From Desulfurivibrionaceae bacterium (GTDB lineage Bacteria; Desulfobacterota; Desulfobulbia; Desulfobulbales; VMSU01): 52,244 bases of DNA. The DNA lies in assembly GCA_030145275.1 (NCBI GenBank), contig JAQYVV010000020.1, positions 1 to 52,244 of the forward strand, written 5' to 3'. Shown one piece after another: positions 7,915-16,696 of the stretch. The first letter of the stretch is position 1. Each line of letters starts with the position of its first letter. The notes under the pieces are model-generated. The model ran no database searches. It saw only the letters and a list, made by a program, of their open reading frames with translations, and was not told the origin of the DNA. A program made the translations under genes and the position numbers.

Positions 7915-9159
7915 TTGACACTGGAAATTGGGAACTTCACAGTCGAAAACGTCGTATTCGACGCAGGAACCAGACTTCACCAAAAAACTCTGTTTATTAA
8001 CAAAGGAGACCTGCAAGACTTTCTTCTACGTGGTGATGCCAGGATCAAAGCTCTGGAGGCGGTTATTGCCAAGCCTGGCGATGCAACGAGAATAATAGCC
8101 GTAAAAGACGTCATAGAGCCCAGATGCAAGGTCTTGGGGCGTCTGCCAGGGGCTGGCCGACTCCACGCCCTAAAGAATATTGCAGTTATTACCTGCGGGA
8201 AAATTGTTGGTTATCAAGAGGGTATTATTGATATGAGCGGCCCTGGCGCCCTTTATACTCCCTTCTCCAAGACCCTTAATATTGTATTGCAAATCGAGGT
8301 GGTTCCTGGCCTTTCCCCCCATCAACATGAGGATGTGCTCCGCAAGACCGGCCTCGAGGCCGCCGCCTTTCTAGCTGAAACGGCAAGAGATCTTCAACCT
8401 GATGAAACTAAGACCTTTATTTCTTTGGACTCCACAGCAGTTTCAGCAGACCTGCCCAGGATTGCATATATATACATGCTCTTGAGCCAGGGCCTGTTGC
8501 ATGACACCTATGTGTTCGGGCGCAACGCCAAAGAAGGGTTGCCAGTGACCATCAGCCTGCCGGAACTTATGGATAACGCCATTGTCTCCGGCAATTGCGT
8601 TTCAGCTTGTGATAAAAATACCACATATCATCACCAAAACAATCCGCTCCTTATGGAACTTTACCAGAGACACGATAAAGAGCTTAACTTTGTGGGCATC
8701 GTTCTCACTAACGAACCGATAAAGTTTGCCGCCAAGCAGGCTTCAGCCCGAAAAACAATTGAGCTTATCAGTGCCTTGGGCGCGGAAGGGGTCATAATCT
8801 CAAAAGAGGGGTTTGGCAATCCGGATGCAGACCAGATGATGTTAATTAGCGGCCTGGAAAGACGAGGAATCAAGACATGCGCTATTATGGATGAATATCC
8901 CGGTCCTGACGGCTTGTCCCAATCCCTCGCCGATGCCACTAAGGAAGCTGACGCTGTTATTTCGGTGGGCAACGCCAATGAACAAATTATCTTGCCGGCC
9001 ATGGCCCACCTTCTCGGCCCTGTCCAAGATTTAACCAAACTAGCCGGGGCCTATCCGCAGAGCCTGCAAAAAGATGGGAGTCTCAAGATTGAATTACAGG
9101 GAATAATCGGTTCCACCAATGAACTTGGACACCAAAAAATGAGCTGCAAGGAAGTCTGA
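7915..9159 (+). CDS. grdE: Glycine/sarcosine/betaine reductase component B, alpha/beta proprotein
   Basis: 414 residues from a TTG start with AAAGGAGGGG ahead of it. The protein is the precursor of the 47-kDa-type component B subunits. In this family an internal Cys is cleaved and converted to a pyruvoyl group that forms a Schiff base with the amine substrate. The conserved cleavage region is present: SGNCVSACDKNTTYHHQNNP with Cys228, preceded by MDNAIV. Length agrees with GrdE. Component B also comes in sarcosine (GrdF) and betaine (GrdH) forms that sequence alone separates poorly; the threonine-to-glycine genes on the facing strand favour glycine. grdB follows after two bases, and the two would be co-translated. 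Confidence 0.9.
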   Translation: MTLEIGNFTVENVVFDAGTRLHQKTLFINKGDLQDFLLRGDARIKALEAVIAKPGDATRIIAVKDVIEPRCKVLGRLPGAGRLHALKNIAVITCGKIVGYQEGIIDMSGPGALYTPFSKTLNIVLQIEVVPGLSPHQHEDVLRKTGLEAAAFLAETARDLQPDETKTFISLDSTAVSADLPRIAYIYMLLSQGLLHDTYVFGRNAKEGLPVTISLPELMDNAIVSGNCVSACDKNTTYHHQNNPLLMELYQRHDKELNFVGIVLTNEPIKFAAKQASARKTIELISALGAEGVIISKEGFGNPDADQMMLISGLERRGIKTCAIMDEYPGPDGLSQSLADATKEADAVISVGNANEQIILPAMAHLLGPVQDLTKLAGAYPQSLQKDGSLKIELQGIIGSTNELGHQKMSCKEV

Positions 9160-9161
9160 AA

Positions 9162-10487
9162 ATGGCAGATAAATACAGGATTATCCATTGTCTGAACCAG
9201 TTCTTCGGGGGGCTGGGAGGGGAAGAAAAGGCGTCTATGCCGCCATCTGTAATTGATGGGGCCAGAGGCCCAGGACTCCTCCTGCAACAGCAGTTTCCGG
9301 ATGTCATGGTCGTCGCAACCGTTATTTTTGGCGACAATTATATAGCAGAAAAGACCAAAACCGCCACCCAGGAAATCATTGACCTGCTCGCCCCTTATTT
9401 CATCTCTTCAAAAGCCGAAAGACCTGTATTGCTGCTGGCAGGACCGGCCTTTAATGCCGGTCGTTACGGCATTGGCTGCGGCGCCATCTGCCAGGCCGTT
9501 TATTCCCATTATGGAGTGCCGTCTGTCACCGCTATGTTTCCGGAAAATCCAGCCGTCGATGAGTATAAAAAAGAGGTTTATATTGCCAAAGCCGGCGCAG
9601 ATGCCCTGGGTATGGAAGATGCTCTGGAAAAAATGATGGGCCTGGGACTCAAGCTGCTTGGCCAGGAAATGGTCCTACCCGAGCAGGACCATTATATTCC
9701 GCAAGGACGGCGTAAAAACTTCTTCTCTTCCCAAACAGGCGCCCGCCGCGCCGTAAACTTACTTTTACAGAAACTGCATGGCGAAACATATGAAACCGAA
9801 TACCCCATGCCCACCTTTGACAGGGTGACACCAGCCCCTCCCATAAGTGATATCTCCCGAGCCAAACTGGCGCTTGTCACTTCCGGAGGCATCGTTCCCC
9901 ACGGCAACCCGGACAGGATTGAAGCTGCCAATGCACAAAAATACGGATCATATTCCATCAAGGACATCAAAGTCCTGACTGCCGCTAGCCACCAGACAGT
10001 TCATGGCGGCTATGACCCAACTTTTGCTAATGAAAACCCTAACCGGGTCCTGCCCCTGGATGCCGTTCGCGACCTGGAATCGGCAGGAGCATTCGGAGCA
10101 CTCCATGATACTTATTACGCCACGGTCGGAAATGCCACCTCGGTCGCCAACGCCCAAAAGTACGGGCGAAGCATAGCTGAAAAATTGCTGGCAAACGCTG
10201 TTCAGGCCGTAATCCTGACCTCGACCTGAGGCACCTGTACTCGTTGCGGGGCAACGATGACTAAAGAGATGGAAAAAGTCGGACTGACGGTGGTCCATGC
10301 CTGCTCTATCGTTTCTATCTCGAAAACCGTGGGGGCCAACCGCATTGTGCCAACCATTGCAATCCCGCACCCCTTCGGTGATCCTGGCAAAAGTCCGTTA
10401 GAAGAAAAGACTTTGCGAAAAAAACTGGTCGAAAAGGCACTGAAAGCCCTGACGACCCATATAGATTCCCAAACAATATTTGCTTGA
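9162..10487 (+). CDS. grdB: Glycine reductase component B gamma subunit, selenoprotein (in-frame UGA)
   Basis: 441 residues if the TGA at 10227-10229 (codon 356) is read as selenocysteine. The residues around it, ILTST-U-GTCTRCGATM, are the known GrdB active site with UxxCxxC, and the same frame continues with family-typical sequence (VVHACSIVSISKTVGANRIV) to TGA 10485-10487. A hairpin stands 11 bases after the UGA. The N-terminal part (YRIIHCLNQFFGGLGGEEKA, GRYGIGCGAICQAV) is typical of GrdB/GrdG/GrdI. The selenol attacks the imine-activated substrate made by GrdE, giving a Se-carboxymethyl group that passes to GrdA. A normal gene finder would split this into a 355-residue protein and an orphan 76-residue piece. 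grdE is directly upstream; grdA converges six bases downstream. Confidence 0.93.
10241..10257 (+). promoter_or_regulatory. SECIS-like hairpin for the grdB UGA
   Basis: TCGTTGC (10241-10247), loop GGG, GCAACGA (10251-10257): a perfect 7-bp stem beginning 11 bases after the UGA. Bacterial SECIS elements are short stems just downstream of the UGA with a G early in the apical loop, as here. SelB binding is inferred. Confidence 0.75.
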
Positions 10488-10493
10488 TTCTGA

Positions 10494-10949
10494 TTATGAG
10501 CGGCGTGCTTCTGTCATTATTTGAAATATTTCCTCACGGGCTTTGTCTTCAATTTCCAGTTCATACATGCCCATCTCCGACTCCCACACCTCTGCAGGAA
10601 TCATATTTTTCAGCTCAAAAATATGATAGGTGTTGAGTCCCAGGGCAATACCGGCCAAGGGGCCAGCATAGCTTGGGTCCCCGTCATGGAAGGTCCTGGC
10701 CATTATCCGCAAAATTGACGGTTGATTCATCCCTACAACGACCAGCAACTCCTCTGTGCCAATTTTTTCTGCCAGTTTCTTCACCTCTTCCTGGGCCGTC
10801 AGCCCGACGGCACCTGCAGCGGTTCAGACAAAGCAGGCGGTTGCCTCGTAAACTATCTCGGCCCCGGCAGCCTCAAGGCAGGTGCATACCGCCTTGCCTG
10901 AAATATCATCTCTTTCGCCAAACACCATGATTTTTTTCCCTTCCAGCAT
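10494..10949 (-). CDS. grdA: Glycine reductase complex selenoprotein A (in-frame UGA)
   Basis: 151 residues starting at ATG 10949 with GGAGGTGG ahead of it. Codon 42, TGA at 10826-10824, is read as selenocysteine in the redox motif C-F-V-U followed by TAAGAVGLTAQEEV. This is the invariant site of GrdA (CxxU, then TAAGA). The C-terminal part (GDPSYAGPLAGIALGLNTYHIFEL) is also family-typical. Protein A accepts the carboxymethyl group from GrdB on selenium, forms the mixed selenide-sulfide and yields a ketene-like intermediate that ends on component C. Without recoding only the 97 residues after the UGA would be called as a gene, beginning at an internal Met. grdC lies 29 bases upstream on the same strand; grdB converges from the other side with no terminator between. 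Confidence 0.93.
10795..10811 (-). promoter_or_regulatory. SECIS-like hairpin for the grdA UGA
   Basis: On the minus strand GCCGTC, loop GGGCT, GACGGC: a perfect 6-bp stem starting 12 bases after the UGA. The loop starts with G, as expected for a bacterial SECIS. Position and loop match the grdB element although the sequences differ. Confidence 0.75.
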
Positions 10950-10978
10950 TTATACCACCTCCTCCACCACTCCTTTTC

Positions 10979-12460
10979 CTATTTTCCAGACAAAGCCGGA
11001 TTACGCTCCATGATAAATGAAACCCCATCCAACAAATTGGTACATCGATTCAAAAAAAGACTGGCCCGGGCAAGGAACATGACACGCTTGATTTCTCCTT
11101 TCTTCATAGCTTCCATGGCATGGCCTATATAGGGAACGGCTGAAGGAATGTGGCCCTGGGTCGGAGCAAAACCCGGCATCCCGATTTTGTTGATCCAGGT
11201 TCCCATCTCGCTCTTATCCATTTGTCCGGCCCGGACCGCCATGGCTGCTATTTTTCGATAGTTTTTCATCGCAACATCACCGGAACCTGCAAACTCCATG
11301 ATTTCGGGGTTTTGCAGTTCCGGCGCAAATTTATCGATATCCCTAAATTGCAGGCCGAGGTTCTCCAGCGGTTTTAATAAATAATGGCGAAATACCTCTT
11401 CCTCGGCAGAGCCAGCGCCAATCGGCACAGTCCCAACTGCCCCCTGTTCCAGCCTGATGATCGGGCTTTTTTGATCATCTTCGCTAACCAGAAAGGCCAT
11501 GGAGGCAAGGGTGTCATCGAGAATTACCATGTTGTTCTGCAAAAAGGCCTGGGATTTCATTCCCAGCTTCGCCAAAGAGCCACCGCCAACCACAGCTACT
11601 CGTTTAAACACCCCGCTTTGAACCAGAGAGCCTGCAGTAACAAGAGCTGAAACCGGGGCAGCACAGAAATTTTTTATATCCATGCCGGCGGCGTTAAGAC
11701 AGCCGCACATTTCACCAATTGCTTTGGCCATACCACCTCCACCGCGCTGATAACGGTCGCCGCATGCCTCTTCGCCACAGCTGATCAAAAAGTCAATCTG
11801 GCCGGGCTCTATCCCCTCACGGTGCAAGAGCCATTGGAGCGCTAAAGCAGCCGATGCCTTAGTACAAATATTTTCCAAAAGTTCCGGGCCCTGGAGATTC
11901 GAATCGCCGCGCGCTTCTTCCCTTAAATCGCCAAGGAAATAACCGTACTCTGCTTCACCGTTGCGCAACGGCAGCCCTGGAGGCAATAAACTTTCACTCC
12001 GGGCCATGCCCGACACCTCCCTCTGATTAGAGCTGGGAATATTTTTAAGCAGATGATGTTCTGCCACGCGTCTCTGGAGTTTTTCCCGAACTCCCTCCTG
12101 CATGTGGAAAAGTGGAGGACTCAAGACATCAGCCAAGAGGAGAAGTGCGTAAAAGGTCTTCTGGTCTAAAATCTCACCAAAAAGTCCTCTCTTTTGCAGA
12201 GCATCTGAGTCGGAAGCCAGCGGATTCATGTACCAGGGGCGGGGAAGGGTCGCCAGCTCATCGGGGCTGAGGTTTCCCAGGAAGGTCTGGTTGGGAGGAT
12301 AACAGACTGCCTCGGAATAATTCCGCAGCAAAGAGTCCATTTTTACCTCAATGCCTGGATCTTTAGCGATCTCCCGCCGCGGCTTGGAGCCATAACGGAC
12401 AAGATCCGGGGTATGGGCCAAGCAATAAGCACAATTTTTGATTACCGGATATCTGATCAC
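10979..12460 (-). CDS. grdC: Glycine reductase component C beta subunit
   Basis: 493 residues from the GTG at 12460. The N-terminus (CLAHTPDLVRYG, then AVCYPPNQTFLGNLSPDEL and PRPWYMNPL) matches GrdC, and the C-terminal half is the thiolase/3-oxoacyl-ACP-synthase-III-like fold with FCAAPVSALVTAGSLVQSG. Component C takes the acetyl group from the GrdA selenoether as an enzyme thioester; its partner GrdD then releases acetyl phosphate. No grdD is next to it or in the window. A TTG at 12472 would add four residues. The GTG is preferred because AGGAGG (12492-12487) is ideally placed for a 6-codon leader ORF (ATG 12477) whose TGA overlaps this GTG, which would give coupling. grdA follows 29 bases later. 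A family A repeat separates it from kbl. Confidence 0.88.
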   Translation of the reverse strand: MIRYPVIKNCAYCLAHTPDLVRYGSKPRREIAKDPGIEVKMDSLLRNYSEAVCYPPNQTFLGNLSPDELATLPRPWYMNPLASDSDALQKRGLFGEILDQKTFYALLLLADVLSPPLFHMQEGVREKLQRRVAEHHLLKNIPSSNQREVSGMARSESLLPPGLPLRNGEAEYGYFLGDLREEARGDSNLQGPELLENICTKASAALALQWLLHREGIEPGQIDFLISCGEEACGDRYQRGGGGMAKAIGEMCGCLNAAGMDIKNFCAAPVSALVTAGSLVQSGVFKRVAVVGGGSLAKLGMKSQAFLQNNMVILDDTLASMAFLVSEDDQKSPIIRLEQGAVGTVPIGAGSAEEEVFRHYLLKPLENLGLQFRDIDKFAPELQNPEIMEFAGSGDVAMKNYRKIAAMAVRAGQMDKSEMGTWINKIGMPGFAPTQGHIPSAVPYIGHAMEAMKKGEIKRVMFLARASLFLNRCTNLLDGVSFIMERNPALSGK

Positions 12461-12523
12461 TCTATTCCCCAAAACATAAAATAAGGCCTCCTGAATAATT
12501 TTGAAAAAACACCTTGAAGATTA

Positions 12524-12675
12524 GTAACTATTCAGCTGCACCCCATCTGCGCGCGAACAGGACTTCCAGCATACCGATGTATAGCTGAAAGGCCTGTTCA
12601 CACACACCTGGGGCACATCTAAACAGTTACAATTCGCTGGTTATGCCCGTTTTTGGGCTCTACCTGAATAGCTAC
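12524..12675. repeat. Palindromic repeat, family A (152 bp, compact copy)
   Basis: The ends are GTAACTATTCAG (12524-12535) and CTGAATAGCTAC (12664-12675), inverted copies with one mismatch. An inner copy of the end, AAACAGTTAC, finishes at 12630. GAACAGGACTTCCAGC and GCTGAAAGGCCTGTTC form a stem with a short loop. This copy lacks the short insert modules present in its relative at 40136-40361. It sits between kbl and grdC, so it may carry a transcript boundary. Confidence 0.8.
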
Positions 12676-12707
12676 GAAGATTATTGATTATGTCGTTTTT
12701 CTTAGCG

Positions 12708-13946
12708 TTAACTAAAAGAGCTAGACCGAGTAAATTCGGCAAGCTTTGCCAGGACATAATCGATGTCTTTTTCCGTATGGCTTGCCGAAATCTGGAACCT
12801 GACCTCTTCCTCACCTCTGGGCACCACCGGATAACTCAGGCCGGTGGCCAAAACGCCATGCTCAAAAAGGTATCGTACCAGGGCCTGAGTCTCGCCGCTA
12901 ACCCTTGCGATAAGCGGCACAATGGGATGCTCTCCAGCAATGATTTCACAGTCCAATTCCAAGAGCCCTGTCTCAAAACGGCGGGTCAGTTGCCGCAGCC
13001 CATCGAGCAGTTTCAGGCCGTCAGAGCTGTCAAGCAGTTCAAGTGCCTGCTTGGCAGCAGCCGCTTCGGCGGCAGTGATTGGGTTTGAATAAATGTAAAA
13101 TGGCGCTGTCTCCCGCAGATAGTCAATTACTGTGGTATCGGCCACCACGTACCCACCGTTGACTCCCAGAGCCTTGCCAAGGGTAGAGACCAGGATATCG
13201 GCCCGACTCTTTGTATACTCCTCCACCCCTTTGCCGCTCTGTCCGAACGCACCTACCCCGTGGGAGTCATCTACGATGCTGATGACTCCTTCTGCAAACT
13301 TCGCATCATATTGCCGGCAAAGCGCTGACAATTTATCCAGGGGAACAAAATCCCCCCGCATGCTGAAGATGCCATCCGTCACCACCAGAATTCGTCTGGC
13401 CTGTCCTAAACAACCTTTTAGCTTATCTTCCAGGTCATTCATATCCAGATGCTTATAAGCAAGTTTTTGAGCAGGTCTTGCCAAGCGGATGGCGTTGATG
13501 ATGCAATTATGATTGAGGGCATCACTTAAAACAATGGTATCGTCGCTGATCAACTGAGGCAGTACGCCCAAGACCGCCGCATAAGCCGCACTGAAAATCA
13601 TCCCGGCCTTGCGGCCATGGAACTTAGCAAGGCTTTTCTCAAGCTGGACGTGGTGCTCACAAGTGCCGCTGATGAACCGAACCGCCCCGGGCCCTGTCCC
13701 AAAGGACCTGACTGCCATCTCCTCCGCCTTTATTACCGCAGGGTGCAAGGAAAGACCAAGATATGAGTTGGAATTCATTCGCAGGAATTCTCGCTCTCCA
13801 TAACCGGCCAGAAAATAGCGGGGACCATTCCCCTTTTGGGGCGGTTGAATGCCGGTGACCACATTTTCCCTACCTTTCAGGGCCCCTCTAGTTTGCAGCT
13901 CATGGAGGCTTTCGGACAAAGATTTCTTAAGTCTGTCAAGCGACAT
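12708..13946 (-). CDS. kbl: 2-amino-3-ketobutyrate CoA ligase (glycine C-acetyltransferase)
   Basis: 412 residues from the ATG at 13946, preceded by GAAGGAGAGG; the open frame extends 28 codons upstream without family sequence. It is a PLP enzyme of the alpha-oxoamine synthase family. The motifs DDSHGVGAFG (Asp226) and STLGKALG (PLP Lys258) are clear, as are NSNSYLGL and GTGPGAVRFISGT near the N-terminus. It cleaves 2-amino-3-ketobutyrate with CoA to glycine and acetyl-CoA. The gene directly upstream (49 bases) is a threonine dehydrogenase that supplies the substrate, which fixes the choice of Kbl over 8-amino-7-oxononanoate or aminolevulinate synthase. The glycine made is the likely substrate of the Grd genes next door. 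Confidence 0.88.
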   Translation of the reverse strand: MSLDRLKKSLSESLHELQTRGALKGRENVVTGIQPPQKGNGPRYFLAGYGEREFLRMNSNSYLGLSLHPAVIKAEEMAVRSFGTGPGAVRFISGTCEHHVQLEKSLAKFHGRKAGMIFSAAYAAVLGVLPQLISDDTIVLSDALNHNCIINAIRLARPAQKLAYKHLDMNDLEDKLKGCLGQARRILVVTDGIFSMRGDFVPLDKLSALCRQYDAKFAEGVISIVDDSHGVGAFGQSGKGVEEYTKSRADILVSTLGKALGVNGGYVVADTTVIDYLRETAPFYIYSNPITAAEAAAAKQALELLDSSDGLKLLDGLRQLTRRFETGLLELDCEIIAGEHPIVPLIARVSGETQALVRYLFEHGVLATGLSYPVVPRGEEEVRFQISASHTEKDIDYVLAKLAEFTRSSSFS

Positions 13947-13995
13947 TTTCCTCTCCTTCAGGCCTAAGCAGCAACGACCCCAGTTTTCCAGCCAT

Positions 13996-14952
13996 TTATG
14001 ATAACGAAAGCTTTGCCGACAGTCTGGCAAGCATGTCCGCCGTCAAGCTTGCCAGATCATATTCTGGTTGCCAACCCCACTGGCTCCGGGCTGCGCTGTC
14101 GTCCATCCTGTCGGGCCAGGAGTCGGCCACAGCCTGCCTCACCGCATCGACCTCATAGTTCATTATAAAATCCGGGATATGTTTTTTGATAGCACTGTAT
14201 ATCTCTTCCGGCGCAAAACTCATGGCCGTGATATTGTAGGCATTGCGGAAACGAAGCCTTTTCGGATCTGCCTCCATAAGGTCTACTGCAGCCCGAACGG
14301 CATCCGGCATGTACATCATATCCAGGCAGGTTCCTGGCGCCAGATAACAGGTATAGCTTTCTTGCCGCAGGGCGGCATAAAAGATGTCGACGGCATAATC
14401 TGTCGTACCGCCTCCAGGGGACGTTTCGTGGGAAATAAGACCGGGATAGCGGACTCCTCTGGTATCGACACCGAATCTCTCAAAATAGTAATCGCAAAGG
14501 AGTTCAGCGCTTACTTTCGTAATGCCATACATGGTTTGGGGCCGCTGTATGCTCTCTTGCGGGGTATTGATTCGGGGAGCAGTCGGACCGAAGGCACCGA
14601 TGGAACTGGGATGAAAAACAGCACAGCCATAAATCCGCGCAACCTCCAGAACATTGGTCAGGCCTCCCATGTTTATTTCCCAGGCCAGTTGGGGCTGCTT
14701 TTCCGCTGAGGCCGATAATAAGGCCGCCAAATGGTAGATGGTGCCGACATTATATTCCCGAACATATGTATCAAGGGCCCCCCTGTCTCTCACGTCAAGA
14801 GTAATATAAGCTCCGGAAGTGAGCAAAGTGCCCCCCGGTTTCCTTTTATGACCGGCAGCAACAACATTTTCCGCTCCGTATCGCTGCCGCAAAGCCGGAG
14901 TAAGCACGGAACCGATCTGGCCGGTTGCACCTGTAACAATTATTTTTTTCAT
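13996..14952 (-). CDS. tdh: L-threonine 3-dehydrogenase, SDR type
   Basis: 318 residues. It is an extended short-chain dehydrogenase: NAD-binding GATGQIG (8-14), catalytic YGITK (Tyr142, Lys146) and Ser116/117. The substrate-side segments RGVRYPGLIS, GGGTTDYAVDIFYAAL and LDMMYMPDA are diagnostic of the NAD-dependent epimerase-like TDH group rather than of the zinc-dependent MDR TDH of E. coli. It oxidises threonine to 2-amino-3-ketobutyrate, passed to Kbl. Sixteen bases separate it from the acyl-CoA synthetase upstream, so it belongs to the same transcription unit. Confidence 0.9.
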   Translation of the reverse strand: MKKIIVTGATGQIGSVLTPALRQRYGAENVVAAGHKRKPGGTLLTSGAYITLDVRDRGALDTYVREYNVGTIYHLAALLSASAEKQPQLAWEINMGGLTNVLEVARIYGCAVFHPSSIGAFGPTAPRINTPQESIQRPQTMYGITKVSAELLCDYYFERFGVDTRGVRYPGLISHETSPGGGTTDYAVDIFYAALRQESYTCYLAPGTCLDMMYMPDAVRAAVDLMEADPKRLRFRNAYNITAMSFAPEEIYSAIKKHIPDFIMNYEVDAVRQAVADSWPDRMDDSAARSQWGWQPEYDLASLTADMLARLSAKLSLS

Positions 14953-14968
14953 CTTTTTCGACCAGTTT

Positions 14969-16678
14969 CTAGCTTGGTTTATCGGCTAACTTAGCCATAG
15001 CCAATTCCCTCATCCTGAATTTTTGAATTTTACCAGTAACCGTCATGGGAAATTCTTCCACGATCCAGACATGACGGGGAACCTTGAAATGGGCCAGGTT
15101 CTGCCGGCAATAATCCTGGATCTCCGGCTCCTTCACAGTTTCACCGGCATGGGGTTTGATCCACGCCATGATTTCCTCGCCGTAAAAATTATCCGGTATT
15201 CCGAAGACTGATACTGCAGCAACCTTTGGATGGGAAAAGATCAGATCTTCGATCTCCCGAGGATAGATATTCTCGCCGCCGCGGATGATCATCTCTTTCA
15301 AGCGTCCGGTAATCTGCACGTACCCGTCAGCATCCATCTTGCCAAGATCACCGGATTTGAGCCAACCTTCTTTATCAATTGCTTGCGCCGTTGCCTTTTG
15401 ATCACCGTAGTAGCCCTGCATAACATGGTAGCCTCGGAAACAAATCTCGCCAACAGATCCAAGGGGCACAATCTCTTCTGAGATCGAATCCACTATTTTT
15501 ACCTCCTGATGGGGTAAATTCCGGCCCACTGTTTCCAGCCGACGCTCTAAGCTGTCATCTCTGCTGGTAAGATGGGTTAGCGGGGATGCCTCGGTCTCGC
15601 CATAGCCGATTAGGATCTCTTCACAATGCATATCCAACTGAATCCTTTTCATCAATGCAGGCGGGCAGGGAGCACCGGCCATGATCCCTGTCCGCAAAGT
15701 GCTTAAGTTAAAATCGTCAAAACGGGGATGTTCCAAGGCGGCAATAAACATGGTGGGGACACCATGAATGGCGCTGCATTTCTCGTCATTAAGCGCCTTA
15801 AGAACCTCCAGAGCATCAAAATGTTCGCAGGCAATGACAATGCAAGCCCCCACTGAAAGACAAAGAAGGTTGGCCAGCACCATGCCGAAACAGTGATAAA
15901 AAGGGACTGGGACGCAAAGCCGGTCCCTTTCGGTAAAATGCATTGCCAAGGCAGAAAAGTAGGCATTGTTTAAGATATTATAATGGCTCAAAACAACGGC
16001 CTTGGGAAAACCGGTGGTTCCCGAAGTATACTGAATATTGATCTGGTCGCGGCTTGCTAAAACCGCATCAATGCTGTTGAGTTTCTGGGGAGTAAGATTG
16101 GCGCCTCGGTCAATCACTTCGGACCAGGTTGTAAATCCGGGTGCCGGGCGCATGGTCTTGGCAGGACAGCCAGGGTCATAAATAACCACGTAGCCCAAAA
16201 ATGGAAACTTTTCACTGTTCAGCCGAGCCCCCCCGCTCTTTTGAAGTTCCGGCAGCAATTTCTTGATGGTTTCAATGTAGTTGTTCGATTTGAAGGCAGG
16301 GATCATGAAAAGCCCTTGTACTTCTGAGTGCTGTAGGGCGTAAGTCAGCTCTTTGCTTAGATAGGCGGGATTGATCGTGACCAGTATGGCGCCGATACGG
16401 GCCGTAGCAAGCTGGAGCAGCAGCCATTCGAGATTGTTGGTCGACCAGATACCGATCCGATCCCCTTTGCCAAACCCCATGGCGAGCAAACCCAAGGCCA
16501 GTTGTGCCACTCTGCCGGCAAGCTCCGCATAGGTCAATCTTTTACCTTGCGGAATGGAGACCACCGCTTCATGGTTCGGGAATCGCTTTGCCACTTCGGC
16601 GAAATGGCGGGGGATAGTCCGCTCCAGAAGAGATATGTCACCATTTGTCCGATAATAGCTCATGCCATCTTGGCTCAT
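14969..16678 (-). CDS. AMP-forming acyl-CoA synthetase
   Basis: 569 residues. ANL-superfamily signatures are complete: P-loop YTSGTTGFPK (217-226), GYGETEASP, the hinge region SGDLGKMDADGYVQITGR and the C-terminal lysine in VTGKIQKFRMRE. It joins CoA to a carboxylic acid with ATP. Sequence character is that of the medium/branched-chain acyl-CoA synthetase group rather than acetyl-CoA synthetase; the substrate cannot be set from sequence. Eighteen bases downstream of the 2-oxoacid oxidoreductase beta gene and 16 upstream of tdh. It could activate acids formed from amino acids, or run the reverse way. A second ATG at 16663 is an alternative start. Confidence 0.85.
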   Translation of the reverse strand: MSQDGMSYYRTNGDISLLERTIPRHFAEVAKRFPNHEAVVSIPQGKRLTYAELAGRVAQLALGLLAMGFGKGDRIGIWSTNNLEWLLLQLATARIGAILVTINPAYLSKELTYALQHSEVQGLFMIPAFKSNNYIETIKKLLPELQKSGGARLNSEKFPFLGYVVIYDPGCPAKTMRPAPGFTTWSEVIDRGANLTPQKLNSIDAVLASRDQINIQYTSGTTGFPKAVVLSHYNILNNAYFSALAMHFTERDRLCVPVPFYHCFGMVLANLLCLSVGACIVIACEHFDALEVLKALNDEKCSAIHGVPTMFIAALEHPRFDDFNLSTLRTGIMAGAPCPPALMKRIQLDMHCEEILIGYGETEASPLTHLTSRDDSLERRLETVGRNLPHQEVKIVDSISEEIVPLGSVGEICFRGYHVMQGYYGDQKATAQAIDKEGWLKSGDLGKMDADGYVQITGRLKEMIIRGGENIYPREIEDLIFSHPKVAAVSVFGIPDNFYGEEIMAWIKPHAGETVKEPEIQDYCRQNLAHFKVPRHVWIVEEFPMTVTGKIQKFRMRELAMAKLADKPS

Positions 16679-16696
16679 GGGGTCGTCCTCTTATTT

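Noticed and set aside
10257..10487. A separate 76-residue gene after grdB, and a stop codon ending grdB at 10229
   Set aside because: The TGA sits at the GrdB selenocysteine site and the same frame continues with family sequence, so this is one gene.
10494..10784. A 96-residue gene as the whole of grdA
   Set aside because: It starts at an internal Met; the frame goes back through the UGA to an ATG at 10949 with a good ribosome binding site.
12524..12675. Assigning family A repeats to IS66-derived miniature elements because the ends start GTAA
   Set aside because: Four bases are too little; no target-site duplication of the expected length could be shown and no transposase is present.
14068..14709. 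A 213-residue + strand frame inside tdh
   Set aside because: It is the antisense shadow of a clear SDR gene.
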